A DNA stretch of 64,000 nucleotides from Pokkaliibacter sp046614695 (GTDB lineage Bacteria; Pseudomonadota; Gammaproteobacteria; Pseudomonadales; Balneatricaceae), in contig NZ_JBKKHQ010000026.1 in the NCBI RefSeq assembly GCF_046614695.1, forward strand, positions 62,001 to 126,000, written 5' to 3'. The notes under the pieces were generated by a model that was not told where the DNA came from, did not search any database, and saw nothing but the letters and a program-made list of their open reading frames with translations. Shown piece by piece: positions 33,643 to 41,917 of the stretch. Each line of letters begins with the position of its first letter. Position 1 is the stretch's first letter. The position numbers and the translations under genes were made by a program.

Positions 33643-34266
33643 ATGTCCCTTTCCCTTAAATCCCGGACTCTTTGCGCGCTTGCCGTCGCCGGGACTCTGG
33701 CCATTGCTCCGCTGGCTCAGGCAGCGGATACCGGCAGCTCGAACCTCCAGCTGACTCCGGGAGCCGCGCCTTCCGGCAATGCAGCACCGGCCAAGCCCGC
33801 CAACATCACCACCATCAAGCGTATTGATGGCTGGATGCTGGCCAAGCGTGATATCCCCAACCGTGAGCACCAGTATTTCATCACCACGCCTCAGGCCAAT
33901 GATCCAGGCAAGAACTCCACGTTCTTCACCCTGATCTGCATCCCGAGCCAGCCTGATCAGCTGATGCTGCTGCTGGAAAGTAAAACCGGCTTCAGCAACC
34001 CTGAAGTGAACTTCAAGGTTCAGCTGGGCGAGAAAGACTCCCGTGGCGGCAAGCTGAAGCTCTCCAAGTTCAGCGACAAGGATCCTAACCTGCACGCGAT
34101 CCTGCCTGCTTCCAGCCCGATGCTGACGGATCTTAAGCGTTCTGATCCCTACTTTGCCTTCGGTTACGCCGGTAAGGATGGCAAGCCTGAAGAAGTGCAC
34201 GCCTTTGCCTCCAAAGGCTCTACTGCGGCGATCACCTCGCTGCTGAGCACCTGCAAGAAAGGCTAA
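33643..34266 (+). CDS. Secreted protein of unknown function (207 aa)
   Basis: Not recognised. A clear Sec signal peptide (S-L-K-S-R-T-L-C-A-L-A-V-A-G-T-L-A then A-L-A-Q-A-A-D-type cleavage near residue 28) is followed by a low-complexity Ala/Pro/Asn linker and a compact domain of about 150 residues with two Cys that could pair (in T-L-I-C-I-P and at the tail S-T-C-K-K-G). The ATG at 33643 is preferred over 33637 because the GGAGG site directly abuts the earlier one. The start I-D-G-W-M-L-A-K-R and C-terminal Cys faintly recall the IalB family, but I would not assign it. Confidence 0.75.
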   Translation: MSLSLKSRTLCALAVAGTLAIAPLAQAADTGSSNLQLTPGAAPSGNAAPAKPANITTIKRIDGWMLAKRDIPNREHQYFITTPQANDPGKNSTFFTLICIPSQPDQLMLLLESKTGFSNPEVNFKVQLGEKDSRGGKLKLSKFSDKDPNLHAILPASSPMLTDLKRSDPYFAFGYAGKDGKPEEVHAFASKGSTAAITSLLSTCKKG

Positions 34267-34313
34267 GTGCCGGTCGCATGACCCACGTTGCAGGCCTGAT
34301 CTGCACATAATGA

Positions 34314-34342
34314 AAAACACCGCCCGAGGGCGGTGTTTTTTT
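34314..34342 (+). terminator. Rho-independent terminator of the secreted-protein gene
   Basis: AACACCGCCC and GGGCGGTGTT stem with a three-base loop, followed by a run of T. Confidence 0.88.
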
Positions 34343-34374
34343 ATTCCTAGCTTATAGGCAGGCTGCCAACAGTT

Positions 34375-34418
34375 TTATCCACGCTTGCCCACAGGGTTAT
34401 CCACAACCTGGATAACCC
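34375..34418. promoter_or_regulatory. DnaA-box-like sites with inverted repeat
   Basis: TTATCCACG at 34375-34383 and a perfect TTATCCACA at 34397-34405. The latter is part of a perfect 10-base inverted repeat, GGGTTATCCA and TGGATAACCC, with a five-base spacer (34394-34418). It lies after ghrA on the minus strand and has no T run, so it is not an obvious terminator. Confidence 0.4.
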
Positions 34419-34440
34419 ATGCCGCGGCTTTACTTGCCTG

Positions 34441-35355
34441 TCAGACCTTCACCACCCAACCCGCGACAGCTTCTCCGCGCATCCAGTGCGCCAGTTTCGA
34501 GGCGATCTGGCTGGTCGCTTCTTCCACCAGGGTTGCCGCAGCCACATGAGGAGTGATGATCATCTTCGGATGCTGCCAGAGAGGATTTTCGGCAGTGAGC
34601 GGTTCTTGCGGGAAGACGTCCAGCTGGGCACCGCGCAGATGATCCGAATCCAGCGCATCGACCAGCGCACGAAGATCAATCAGATCACCGCGCCCGGCGT
34701 TAATCACCACCGCCCCTTTGGGCAGCAAACCCAGGGTTTCAGCATTCAGCAGCCCCTTGGTTTCCGGTGTCGACGGCAGAATACCGATCAGTACATCCGA
34801 TTCGGCCAGTAGCTGTGGCAACACTTCTGTGCCGTGCAGGCAGCGGATGCCTTCCAGCTCTTTGGGGGTACGCGCCCAACCCGTGACCTGATAACCCAGC
34901 TTCACCAGCTGCTGCGCCACATGGCCGCCAAGCTCACCCAGGCCAAGCACCGACACACGCAAAGAACCGGCGACCCGATAAGGATGGGACTGCCACAGGG
35001 CCTGTTCCTGCTGGCGCATGTAGGCATCAAAATCCCGCTGAAAATGCAGAATGCCGTGCAGCACATATTCGAACATCTGTTGCGCCATGCCGGCATCGGT
35101 CAGGCGAATCAGCGGTGTGCCCGAGGCAATATCATCACGCTTGTGAAAGCGGTCCAGCCCGGCACCGAGGGCAAAGATGCCTTTGAGATTCACGAACTCG
35201 GCGAAAAAACCTTCGGGCGGATTCCAGGCCGCCACATACTCCACCGCCTCTGGCGCCACATGATGTGGCCAGGCCACCACGGGCAGCGGCTGTAACTTGC
35301 GCTGCAGGCTTTCCAGCCAGGTGTCCCGGTCTGAATCCACGTAAAGATAAAGCAT
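34441..35355 (-). CDS. ghrA: Glyoxylate/hydroxypyruvate reductase A
   Basis: D-2-hydroxyacid dehydrogenase family, 304 residues versus 312 in E. coli GhrA, reducing glyoxylate and hydroxypyruvate with NADPH. The dinucleotide fold is at V-L-G-L-G-E-L-G. Catalytic Arg lies in I-N-A-G-R-G-D-L, Glu in F-P-Q-E-P-L and His in I-T-P-H-V-A-A-A-T. The lack of the longer N-terminal lid seen in GhrB-type enzymes supports the A type. Confidence 0.9.
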   Translation of the reverse strand: MLYLYVDSDRDTWLESLQRKLQPLPVVAWPHHVAPEAVEYVAAWNPPEGFFAEFVNLKGIFALGAGLDRFHKRDDIASGTPLIRLTDAGMAQQMFEYVLHGILHFQRDFDAYMRQQEQALWQSHPYRVAGSLRVSVLGLGELGGHVAQQLVKLGYQVTGWARTPKELEGIRCLHGTEVLPQLLAESDVLIGILPSTPETKGLLNAETLGLLPKGAVVINAGRGDLIDLRALVDALDSDHLRGAQLDVFPQEPLTAENPLWQHPKMIITPHVAAATLVEEATSQIASKLAHWMRGEAVAGWVVKV

Positions 35356-35386
35356 GGCGTCTCCTAGGCTTTAGGGCTTGCCAGCC

Positions 35387-35803
35387 TCAGGCGCCTACCT
35401 GAGCCAGCCAGTCGCGAAGATTATAGTAGTTTGTAATACGCGCGACCTTATTATCCTCAACATTGAAGAAGGCGCCAGCCGCCAGTTTGTAGGTTTGGCC
35501 ATTGGCCTCAGGCAGGCCTTCATCCGTGGCCAGATAGGTGCCGTGCACCACAAACTCAGCAGCGGCCCAGCTGCCATCCTCACTGGCGACCACGCGAATC
35601 TCTTTGAGCTCCTCGCGGTAACTGCGATTCATCTTCTCCATAAAGGCCGAGAAGACGTCACGTCCGGTCTGACGCTCACCCTGATTAATATCGTGCTCGA
35701 CGTTTTCGCTCAGCAGCGCCAGAAAGGCGGGCATATCCGCCCGGTTAAAGGCGTCGTAATAGGCATGGATCAGGGCTTCGGTACGGGCTTTGGCAGCACT
35801 CAT
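35387..35803 (-). CDS. SnoaL-like / ketosteroid-isomerase-related protein
   Basis: 138-residue NTF2-fold protein. The ATG at 35803 follows an AAGGA ribosome site. The pattern Y-Y-D-A-F-N-R-A-D-M-P-A-F-L-A-L-L, then V-E-H-D-I-N-Q-G and a final V-A-R-I-T-N-Y-Y-N-L-R-D-W, matches small SnoaL-like proteins of unknown substrate. Upstream of ghrA on the same strand with 31 bases between, so they may be co-transcribed. Confidence 0.82.
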   Translation of the reverse strand: MSAAKARTEALIHAYYDAFNRADMPAFLALLSENVEHDINQGERQTGRDVFSAFMEKMNRSYREELKEIRVVASEDGSWAAAEFVVHGTYLATDEGLPEANGQTYKLAAGAFFNVEDNKVARITNYYNLRDWLAQVGA

Positions 35804-35990
35804 TGGATGAAATTCCTTCACGTAAACAGGAGAAAGTTCGGGATGCAGGGTAAGTCACGCCTGCGTACGACCTGCAAGGCGCAAGGGCGCGACAGGTAGC
35901 ATCGCATCTCCTGACGCTTCATGCTACGTTGCCAGCGACTATGGAATGACGCTCTCCGCCAGCTCTGCTGGCGTCTGATTCAGGTGCAAT

Positions 35991-36593
35991 ATGGAATCAC
36001 ACGCTATTACCCTGACGCCGCTGAACGGCCCTGCCATCACGCCTTTTATTGAGGATCTGGCGCGTCTGCGCATTCGTATCTTCCGCGACTACCCTTATCT
36101 CTACAAAGGCGATCTGGCCTACGAGGCAGACTACCTCTCCACCTACGCCCGCTCGGCGCGCAGTTTTTTCGTGCTGGCCCGCGATGGCGAGCGAGTCATC
36201 GGGATGTCCACCGGTGTCCCCATGAGTGACGAGATGGACATCTGCAAAACGCCCTTCCAGCGAGCAGGCTATAATCTCAAAGAGATTTTCTACTTTGGCG
36301 AATCGGTACTGCTGCCGGAATACCGCGGCCATGGTCTCGGGATCGGTTTCTTTAACGAGCGAGAAGCCTATGCCCGCCACCACGGTTTTAAAATCTGTAC
36401 CTTCTGCGCCGTTGACCGGCCAGAGGATCATCCCCTGCGTCCGGCGAACTATGTGCCACTGGACGGATTCTGGGCTCACCGTGGCTATCGCAAGCACCCC
36501 GAGCTCAGTACGCTTTTCCCCTGGCAGGACGTGGACCAAAGTGAAAGCAGCGATAAGCCCATGACCTTCTGGCTTAAAACTCTGGAGCGATAA
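35991..36593 (+). CDS. GNAT-family acetyltransferase
   Basis: 200 residues. The acetyl-CoA-binding P-loop appears as V-L-L-P-E-Y-R-G-H-G-L-G-I-G-F-F near residues 105-120, preceded by a substrate-binding region rich in Tyr and Arg. The stop overlaps the ATG of a nitrilase-superfamily gene. GNAT domains and such hydrolases occur together, sometimes fused, in other bacteria, so both probably act on one pathway. Substrate unknown. Confidence 0.85.
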   Translation: MESHAITLTPLNGPAITPFIEDLARLRIRIFRDYPYLYKGDLAYEADYLSTYARSARSFFVLARDGERVIGMSTGVPMSDEMDICKTPFQRAGYNLKEIFYFGESVLLPEYRGHGLGIGFFNEREAYARHHGFKICTFCAVDRPEDHPLRPANYVPLDGFWAHRGYRKHPELSTLFPWQDVDQSESSDKPMTFWLKTLER

Positions 36594-37480
36594 TGCGCAT
36601 TGCGGCCTGCCAATATCTGATCGAGCGTTTCGCGGACTGGGATAGCTACAGCGAGCATCTGACGACGCTCTGTCGGCAGGTGGCAGAAGAAGGCGCCACA
36701 CTGTTGGTGCTGCCGGAATATGCCTCGATGGCGATAACAGGCCTGCAGGATGATCACCTCTGTGGTGATCTGCACGCCTCTATCGCTGCCATGCAGCCCA
36801 TGCTCGGGCGCTGGTTTGCCTTCTGGGAGAAACTCGCCAACGAGCTTGGGGTCTACATCACGCCGGGCTCGATCCCCGTGAAAGACTGGGACGGCCACTA
36901 TCGCAACCGCACCTGGCTGTTTGGCCCGGAAGGCAGCCTCGGCAGTCAGGACAAACTCATCATGACCCGCTTTGAGCGGGAAGAGTGGAATATCGCCGGG
37001 GGCGCGGGCTTGCGCGTATTCCGCCTGCCGGAATGCACCCTCGGAATTCTGATCTGCTATGACAACGAGTTCCCGCAACTGGCACGCCAGCTGACCGAAA
37101 TGGGCGCCGATATTATCCTCGCCCCCAGCTGCACCGATACCGAGGCCGGTTACTACCGGGTGCGTGTCGGCTGTCAGGCCCGGGCACTGGAGAATCAAAT
37201 CGCCGTCGTGCAATCGCCCATTGTCGGAACGGCCAACTGGTCACCGGCTGTCGATATCAATGTTGGCCGCGCCGGGGTTTTCGTCCCTCCGGATTACGGT
37301 ATGCCCGCCAATGGCGTGCTGGGCGAAAGCCTCTCTCTTATGCCCGATACCAGCACCTGGCTGATGGTGGATCTTGATTTGGAGGCTCTGCGTGAGGTGC
37401 GCAAAACCGGTCAGGTGATGACCCGCCGCGACTGGCCTGAACAGTTTGACCCTGCCCGCTGCTTTCCTCTGGATATCTGA
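36593..37480 (+). CDS. Carbon-nitrogen hydrolase (nitrilase superfamily)
   Basis: 295-residue amidase-like enzyme with the complete Glu-Lys-Cys triad: E42 in V-L-P-E-Y-A, K121 in S-Q-D-K-L-I-M-T-R-F-E and C155 in L-I-C-Y-D-N-E-F. Hydrolyses an amide or related C-N bond through a Cys thioester. Starts on the stop codon of the GNAT gene, so translation is coupled. Omega-amidase or aliphatic amidase activity is possible; no residue decides between them. Confidence 0.88.
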   Translation: MRIAACQYLIERFADWDSYSEHLTTLCRQVAEEGATLLVLPEYASMAITGLQDDHLCGDLHASIAAMQPMLGRWFAFWEKLANELGVYITPGSIPVKDWDGHYRNRTWLFGPEGSLGSQDKLIMTRFEREEWNIAGGAGLRVFRLPECTLGILICYDNEFPQLARQLTEMGADIILAPSCTDTEAGYYRVRVGCQARALENQIAVVQSPIVGTANWSPAVDINVGRAGVFVPPDYGMPANGVLGESLSLMPDTSTWLMVDLDLEALREVRKTGQVMTRRDWPEQFDPARCFPLDI

Positions 37481-37692
37481 ACTCATCGCCCACGCTCAAT
37501 CGGGGAAGTGGCGTACCAGTCCCTTTTCGCGGAAGAATCAGGTATAACCCTGCCGCAGAAACCTTTGGTGATACTTGTTGAGGAACTTAACCCCGCTGTT
37601 GCCCGTCCAAACGGGCATCGTGCAGGCGGCCGGGTTCCAAGGATTCAGGCTCGCCACAACTCCCGCTTCCTTTGCAGAGAACGACACCATTC

Positions 37693-39429
37693 ATGAGTGC
37701 TGCTGATTCAACCCTGCTGGATACCCGTTCCCACCGGCATTTCCTGCGCAAGGCCTGGGCCTTGACCTCGCCTTACTGGAGCCGCTCCGAGGAGCGTAAA
37801 AGCGCCTGGCTGCTGCTGATCGTGATTATTTCGATGGCACTGGCGAACGTTTATCTCTCGGTCTGGTTTAACAGCTGGTACCGGGATTTCTACAACGCCC
37901 TGCAAGACAAGAACGTCGAGACCTTCTGGGTGCAGGTGGGCTGGTTCTGTCCGGTGGCGCTGATAAGCATTGCCCTGAGCGTGTACCAGTACTATCTCAC
38001 CGGCATTCTGCAGATTCGCTGGCGCCGCTGGCTGACGGATGTCTACTTCAAGCGCTGGCTGGGCGAGCATGCCTACTACCTGCTGGAAGTCAGCGGCGAC
38101 AAGACCGATAACCCTGACCAGCGTATCTCCGAGGATATCAACCAGTTCACCGATACCACCCTCAGCCTGACCCTTGGCCTGCTGCGCTCGGTCGTCACGC
38201 TGTTCAGCTTTATCGCCATTCTCTGGGGTCTATCCGGCCCACTGAGCTTCACCCTGAGCGGTCATGAGATCACCATTCCCGGCTACATGGTCTGGGTCGC
38301 GGTTATTTACGCCGTGGTCGGCAGCTACCTGACCCACAAGGTGGGCAGCCGCCTGATCGGGCTTAACTTCGAGCAGCAGCGCGTCGAAGCCAACCTGCGT
38401 TTCTCCATGATTCGTATCCGTGAGAACGCCGAGCGCGTGGCGCTGTACGGCGGTGAGCAGGAAGAAATGCGCACCCTGAAAGACCGTTTTCAGGGCGTGT
38501 GGAGTAATTTCTGGCAGATCATGCGGGTCCAGAAACGCCTGATCGCCTTTACCAGCGGCTATGCGCAGGTGGCGGTGATTTTCCCCATCGTCGTTGCCGC
38601 GCCGCGCTATTTCAGTGGCGCTATCCAGCTTGGCGGCCTGATGCAGATCAACAGCGCCTTTGGCCGGGTACAGGATGCCCTGAGCTGGTTTATTGATGCC
38701 TATAGCAGTCTGGCGGTATGGCGTTCGGTGGTTGACCGTCTGACCAGCTTTAACGAGCGACTCGATGCCGCCGAACGCGCCGAGCAGGCCCACAGCAAAC
38801 AGCACATCACCGAAAACCGTCTGGAGCTGAGCCAGCTGACCCTCAAGCGCCCGGACCATCATCCCCTGAAAACCATCCATAACCTGAGTATTGAAGCAGG
38901 CCAGCACACCCTGATCAGCGCGCCCTCCGGCAGCGGCAAGAGCGTGTTGTTCCGCACCCTTGCCGGTATCTGGCCCTGGTGGCAGGGGGAGATTGGCCGT
39001 CCGGCCAGTACCCTGTTCCTGCCGCAAACGCCCTATCTGCCGATTGATCGCCTGAAAGCGGTGATCAGCTATCCTGAGGCGCCGGACACCTATAGCGATG
39101 AAGCCGTGCGTCAGGCCCTGATCGACTGCCGACTGGAAGCCTATGTTGACCGTCTGGAGGAAGAGCAGCACTGGGCACATGCCTTGTCACCGGGTGAGCA
39201 GCAGCGTATTGCTATTGCCCGCGCACTGCTAAAAGCACCGGCGTGGCTGTTCCTCGATGAGGCCACCTCGGCACTGGATAAAGCGCTGGAAAGCCACCTT
39301 TACCAGCTGCTGAAAAGCCGTCTGCCGAACACCACGCTGATCAGCATCGCCCACCGCGAGCAGCTGGAGCAGTTCCACGAGCAGCGCTGGCTGCTGAGTG
39401 AAGATCGGATGGAGCCCATCGCTCACTAA
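37693..39429 (+). CDS. ABC transporter with fused membrane and ATPase domains (SbmA/YddA-type)
   Basis: 578-residue half transporter. An N-terminal SbmA/BacA-like membrane domain of about six helices begins W-A-L-T-S-P-Y-W and includes W-R-R-W-L-T-D-V-Y-F-K-R-W-L and D-N-P-D-Q-R-I-S-E-D. The C-terminal ATPase has Walker A A-P-S-G-S-G-K-S, signature L-S-P-G-E-Q-Q-R and Walker B L-F-L-D-E-A-T-S-A-L. This matches the E. coli YddA family. Likely moves a peptide, cofactor or lipid across the inner membrane; the substrate is unknown. The ATG at 37693 gives the usual start. Confidence 0.88.
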   Translation: MSAADSTLLDTRSHRHFLRKAWALTSPYWSRSEERKSAWLLLIVIISMALANVYLSVWFNSWYRDFYNALQDKNVETFWVQVGWFCPVALISIALSVYQYYLTGILQIRWRRWLTDVYFKRWLGEHAYYLLEVSGDKTDNPDQRISEDINQFTDTTLSLTLGLLRSVVTLFSFIAILWGLSGPLSFTLSGHEITIPGYMVWVAVIYAVVGSYLTHKVGSRLIGLNFEQQRVEANLRFSMIRIRENAERVALYGGEQEEMRTLKDRFQGVWSNFWQIMRVQKRLIAFTSGYAQVAVIFPIVVAAPRYFSGAIQLGGLMQINSAFGRVQDALSWFIDAYSSLAVWRSVVDRLTSFNERLDAAERAEQAHSKQHITENRLELSQLTLKRPDHHPLKTIHNLSIEAGQHTLISAPSGSGKSVLFRTLAGIWPWWQGEIGRPASTLFLPQTPYLPIDRLKAVISYPEAPDTYSDEAVRQALIDCRLEAYVDRLEEEQHWAHALSPGEQQRIAIARALLKAPAWLFLDEATSALDKALESHLYQLLKSRLPNTTLISIAHREQLEQFHEQRWLLSEDRMEPIAH

Positions 39430-39485
39430 CCGCCATTCATCCCAGTGCCAGTGACGTCTCAACCACGTCCTGGCCACTTGAGATC

Positions 39486-39511
39486 AAGCCGCCTTCGGGC
39501 GGCTTTTTTAT
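39486..39511 (+). terminator. Rho-independent terminator of the ABC transporter gene
   Basis: GCCGCC and GGCGGC stem around a TTCG loop, followed by a run of T. Confidence 0.85.
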
Positions 39512-39629
39512 GCCTGAACCCAGAAAGCCTGCCGCCTCATTGCGGGATTGTTGCGATCGCCACCCGCCCCTGTTCCCAGCCTCCAGCCCGCCACAGGCTG
39601 GCCTCATCAGCCGCTGGCGTGGTACAACA

Positions 39630-39659
39630 TAGCGTTATAACCCTAAGGTAATAACGAAT
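39630..39659 (+). promoter_or_regulatory. ModE operator upstream of modE
   Basis: CGTTATAA at 39633-39640 and TAATAACG at 39649-39656 form an imperfect inverted repeat like the known ModE box. It overlaps the expected promoter just before modE, implying molybdate-dependent repression of modEABC. Confidence 0.7.
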
Positions 39660-39663
39660 ATCC

Positions 39664-40437
39664 ATGTCAGATCTACATCCCCTGTTGCAACTGCCACCCC
39701 AGCGGCTGACCCTGCTCAAGGCCCTGGCCGAAGAAGGCTCCATTTCTGCAGCAGCGCGCAGTGCAGGCGTGAGCTATAAAACCGCCTGGGACTGGATCGA
39801 TAACCTCAATAACCTCGCCAGCGAACCACTGCTCACCCGCAGTACCGGCGGCAAAGGCGGTGGTGGCAGCCAGCTGACCGACTATGGCCGCGCGCTCATC
39901 GACGGGCTGGAGCAGTTGCAGCTGGCACAGCAGCAATTGGCTGCCGTCAGTGAAAACTTCCTCAGTCAGCCGCAACACCTGAGCGATACCCTGCGCCGTA
40001 TGACCCTGAAAACCAGCGCGCGCAATCAGCTGGCCGGCACTGTGACAGCGATTACCCCCGGCGCGGTGAATACCCTGATCGGCATCAGTCTGGGTGGCGA
40101 TGACAGCCTGCGGGTGCAAATCACCAACGACAGTGTTGCTCTGCTGGAGCTCTCACCCGGCGCGCCGGTGATCGCTCTGATCAAAGCCAACGCACCGATG
40201 CTGGTCGACTGCACGGGGGCGAAGGTACAGACCAGCGCCGTGAACCGGCTGGCGGCGACGGTGGAAAACATTCAGCCCGGTGCGGTCAATGCCGAGGTGA
40301 ATTTACGCCTCAGCAGTGGTCGCTCCCTGACGGCCATTATCGAACTCTCCACCCTTGAGACGCTGGCGCTCACGCCGGGCAAGCACATTGAGGCGTGGAT
40401 TTCCCCTGCTCATATTCTTCTCGCGACCGGTTTCTGA
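39664..40437 (+). CDS. modE: Molybdate-responsive regulator ModE
   Basis: 257-residue transcription factor: an N-terminal LysR-like winged helix (E-E-G-S-I-S-A-A-A-R-S-A-G-V-S-Y-K-T-A-W) and two C-terminal TOBE/Mop domains that bind molybdate, starting S-A-R-N-Q-L-A-G-T-V and S-A-V-N-R-L-A-A-T-V. These paired T-S-A-R-N and V-N-x-L-x-x-x-V segments are the family signature. First gene of modEABC, with its own operator upstream. Confidence 0.94.
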   Translation: MSDLHPLLQLPPQRLTLLKALAEEGSISAAARSAGVSYKTAWDWIDNLNNLASEPLLTRSTGGKGGGGSQLTDYGRALIDGLEQLQLAQQQLAAVSENFLSQPQHLSDTLRRMTLKTSARNQLAGTVTAITPGAVNTLIGISLGGDDSLRVQITNDSVALLELSPGAPVIALIKANAPMLVDCTGAKVQTSAVNRLAATVENIQPGAVNAEVNLRLSSGRSLTAIIELSTLETLALTPGKHIEAWISPAHILLATGF

Positions 40438-40470
40438 CCTTCGCTTTCTCTGCTGCCAAGGAGCTGCCCC

Positions 40471-41223
40471 ATGGTTTTTTCTGCCTCACGTCTGACCACT
40501 TTGCTTGGTCTTGGCCTGTTCGCCGGTATGGCCAGTGTTGCCCATGCCGATACCGCCACCGTGGCCGTCGCTGCCAATTTCACCGGCACCATGGAAAAGC
40601 TGGAGAAAAGCTTTGAAACCAGCTCAGGCCATGAACTGAAAGTCAGCTACGGCTCCACCGGCAAGCTCTATGCACAAATCAGCAATGGCGCACCCTTTGA
40701 TATTTTCCTTGCGGCCGATCAGGCCCGTCCGCACAAAGCCGTCGAAGCAGGGCTGGCGGTAGCCGATTCCGAATTCACCTATGCCCAGGGCGTGCTGGCG
40801 CTGTGGAGTACAGAGCCTTTGAGCAGCGATGATCTGGCCACCGTCCTCAGCGGTGACTATCAGCACCTGGCCATCGGCAACCCGGTGACGGCGCCTTATG
40901 GTCTGGCTGCCACCCAGACGCTACAGTCCCTGAAACTCTGGGATAGTCTTAAGGACAAACTGGTGCAAGGTGATAACATCAGCCAGACCTATCAGTTCGT
41001 CGCCACCGGCAATGCCGAGCTGGGCTTTGTGGCCCTGTCGCAGGTCAAGGATGGCGAGCAGGCGGGAGCCTCCCTTACCGTGCCAGGCCAGTATTACCAG
41101 CCCATTCGTCAGGATGCAGTCATGCTCAAACAGGGTGCCGATAATGCCGCGGCCCAGGCCTTTTATGCCTACCTGAAATCGCCCGAGGCACGTCAGGTGA
41201 TTGAAGCCTCCGGCTACCGTTAA
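40471..41223 (+). CDS. modA: Periplasmic molybdate-binding protein
   Basis: 250 residues with a Sec signal peptide ending V-A-H-A near residue 27. Family features: V-A-A-N-F-T-G-T-M-E-K-L, the oxyanion-binding S-Y-G-S-T-G-K-L-Y-A-Q-I, and P-F-D-I-F-L-A-A-D. Binds molybdate or tungstate and delivers it to ModB. Starts 33 bases after modE and is followed 13 bases on by modB. Confidence 0.94.
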   Translation: MVFSASRLTTLLGLGLFAGMASVAHADTATVAVAANFTGTMEKLEKSFETSSGHELKVSYGSTGKLYAQISNGAPFDIFLAADQARPHKAVEAGLAVADSEFTYAQGVLALWSTEPLSSDDLATVLSGDYQHLAIGNPVTAPYGLAATQTLQSLKLWDSLKDKLVQGDNISQTYQFVATGNAELGFVALSQVKDGEQAGASLTVPGQYYQPIRQDAVMLKQGADNAAAQAFYAYLKSPEARQVIEASGYR

Positions 41224-41236
41224 TGGACCCTGACTG

Positions 41237-41917
41237 ATGGATTTTAGCCGCCTCAACTGGCAGCCAATCTGGCTGAGTCTGGAACTGGCATTGCTGACGA
41301 CTGTTGTACTGCTGCTGGTCGGTACGCCGCTGGCCTGGTGGTTGTCGCGCCAACAGGGGCGGTGCAAGTCGATCATTGAGGCGGTGGTGGCCCTGCCACT
41401 GGTGCTGCCACCCACGGTGCTGGGCTTTTATCTGCTGATTATTCTTGGGCCTCAGGGCTGGGTCGGCCAGTTCAGCGACTGGCTCGGCATTGGCCGCTTG
41501 CCCTTTACCTTTACCGGACTGGTCGTGGCCTCCAGCCTCTACTCCCTGCCCTTCGTGGTGCAGCCGATTCAAAATGCCTTCACCGCCATGGGTCGCCGAC
41601 CGATGGAAGTGGCGGCCAGCCTGCGAGCCTCCCCCCTGAATGCCTTTTTCACCGTCGCGCTGCCGCTGGCACGGCCCGGTTTGCTGACCGCGGCGGTGTT
41701 GGGTTTCGCCCATACCCTGGGGGAGTTCGGCGTGGTGCTGATGATCGGCGGCAATATCCCCGGCGAAACCAAGGTCGTCTCCGTCGCCATTTATGATTAT
41801 GTCGAAAGTCTGGATTACGCCTCCGCCCATGCGCTGTCCCTGCTGATGGTGGCGTTCTCCTTTGTGGTGCTCTGGCTGCTCTATCGCCTGAATGCCCGGA
41901 GTCTGCACCATGCTTGA
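41237..41917 (+). CDS. modB: Molybdate ABC permease
   Basis: 226-residue inner-membrane protein with about five helices. The coupling E-A-A-like loop is seen as M-E-V-A-A-S-L-R-A-S-P-L-N-A-F-F, and L-G-F-A-H-T-L-G-E-F-G-V-V-L-M-I-G-G-N-I-P-G is diagnostic of ModB. Its stop lies inside modC, whose ATG is 8 bases upstream. Confidence 0.94.
   Translation: MDFSRLNWQPIWLSLELALLTTVVLLLVGTPLAWWLSRQQGRCKSIIEAVVALPLVLPPTVLGFYLLIILGPQGWVGQFSDWLGIGRLPFTFTGLVVASSLYSLPFVVQPIQNAFTAMGRRPMEVAASLRASPLNAFFTVALPLARPGLLTAAVLGFAHTLGEFGVVLMIGGNIPGETKVVSVAIYDYVESLDYASAHALSLLMVAFSFVVLWLLYRLNARSLHHA

Noticed and set aside
33531..34418. Chromosome origin suggested by DnaA boxes
   Set aside because: No AT-rich unwinding element, no dnaA, gidA or mioC-type neighbours, and only four boxes spread around a gene.
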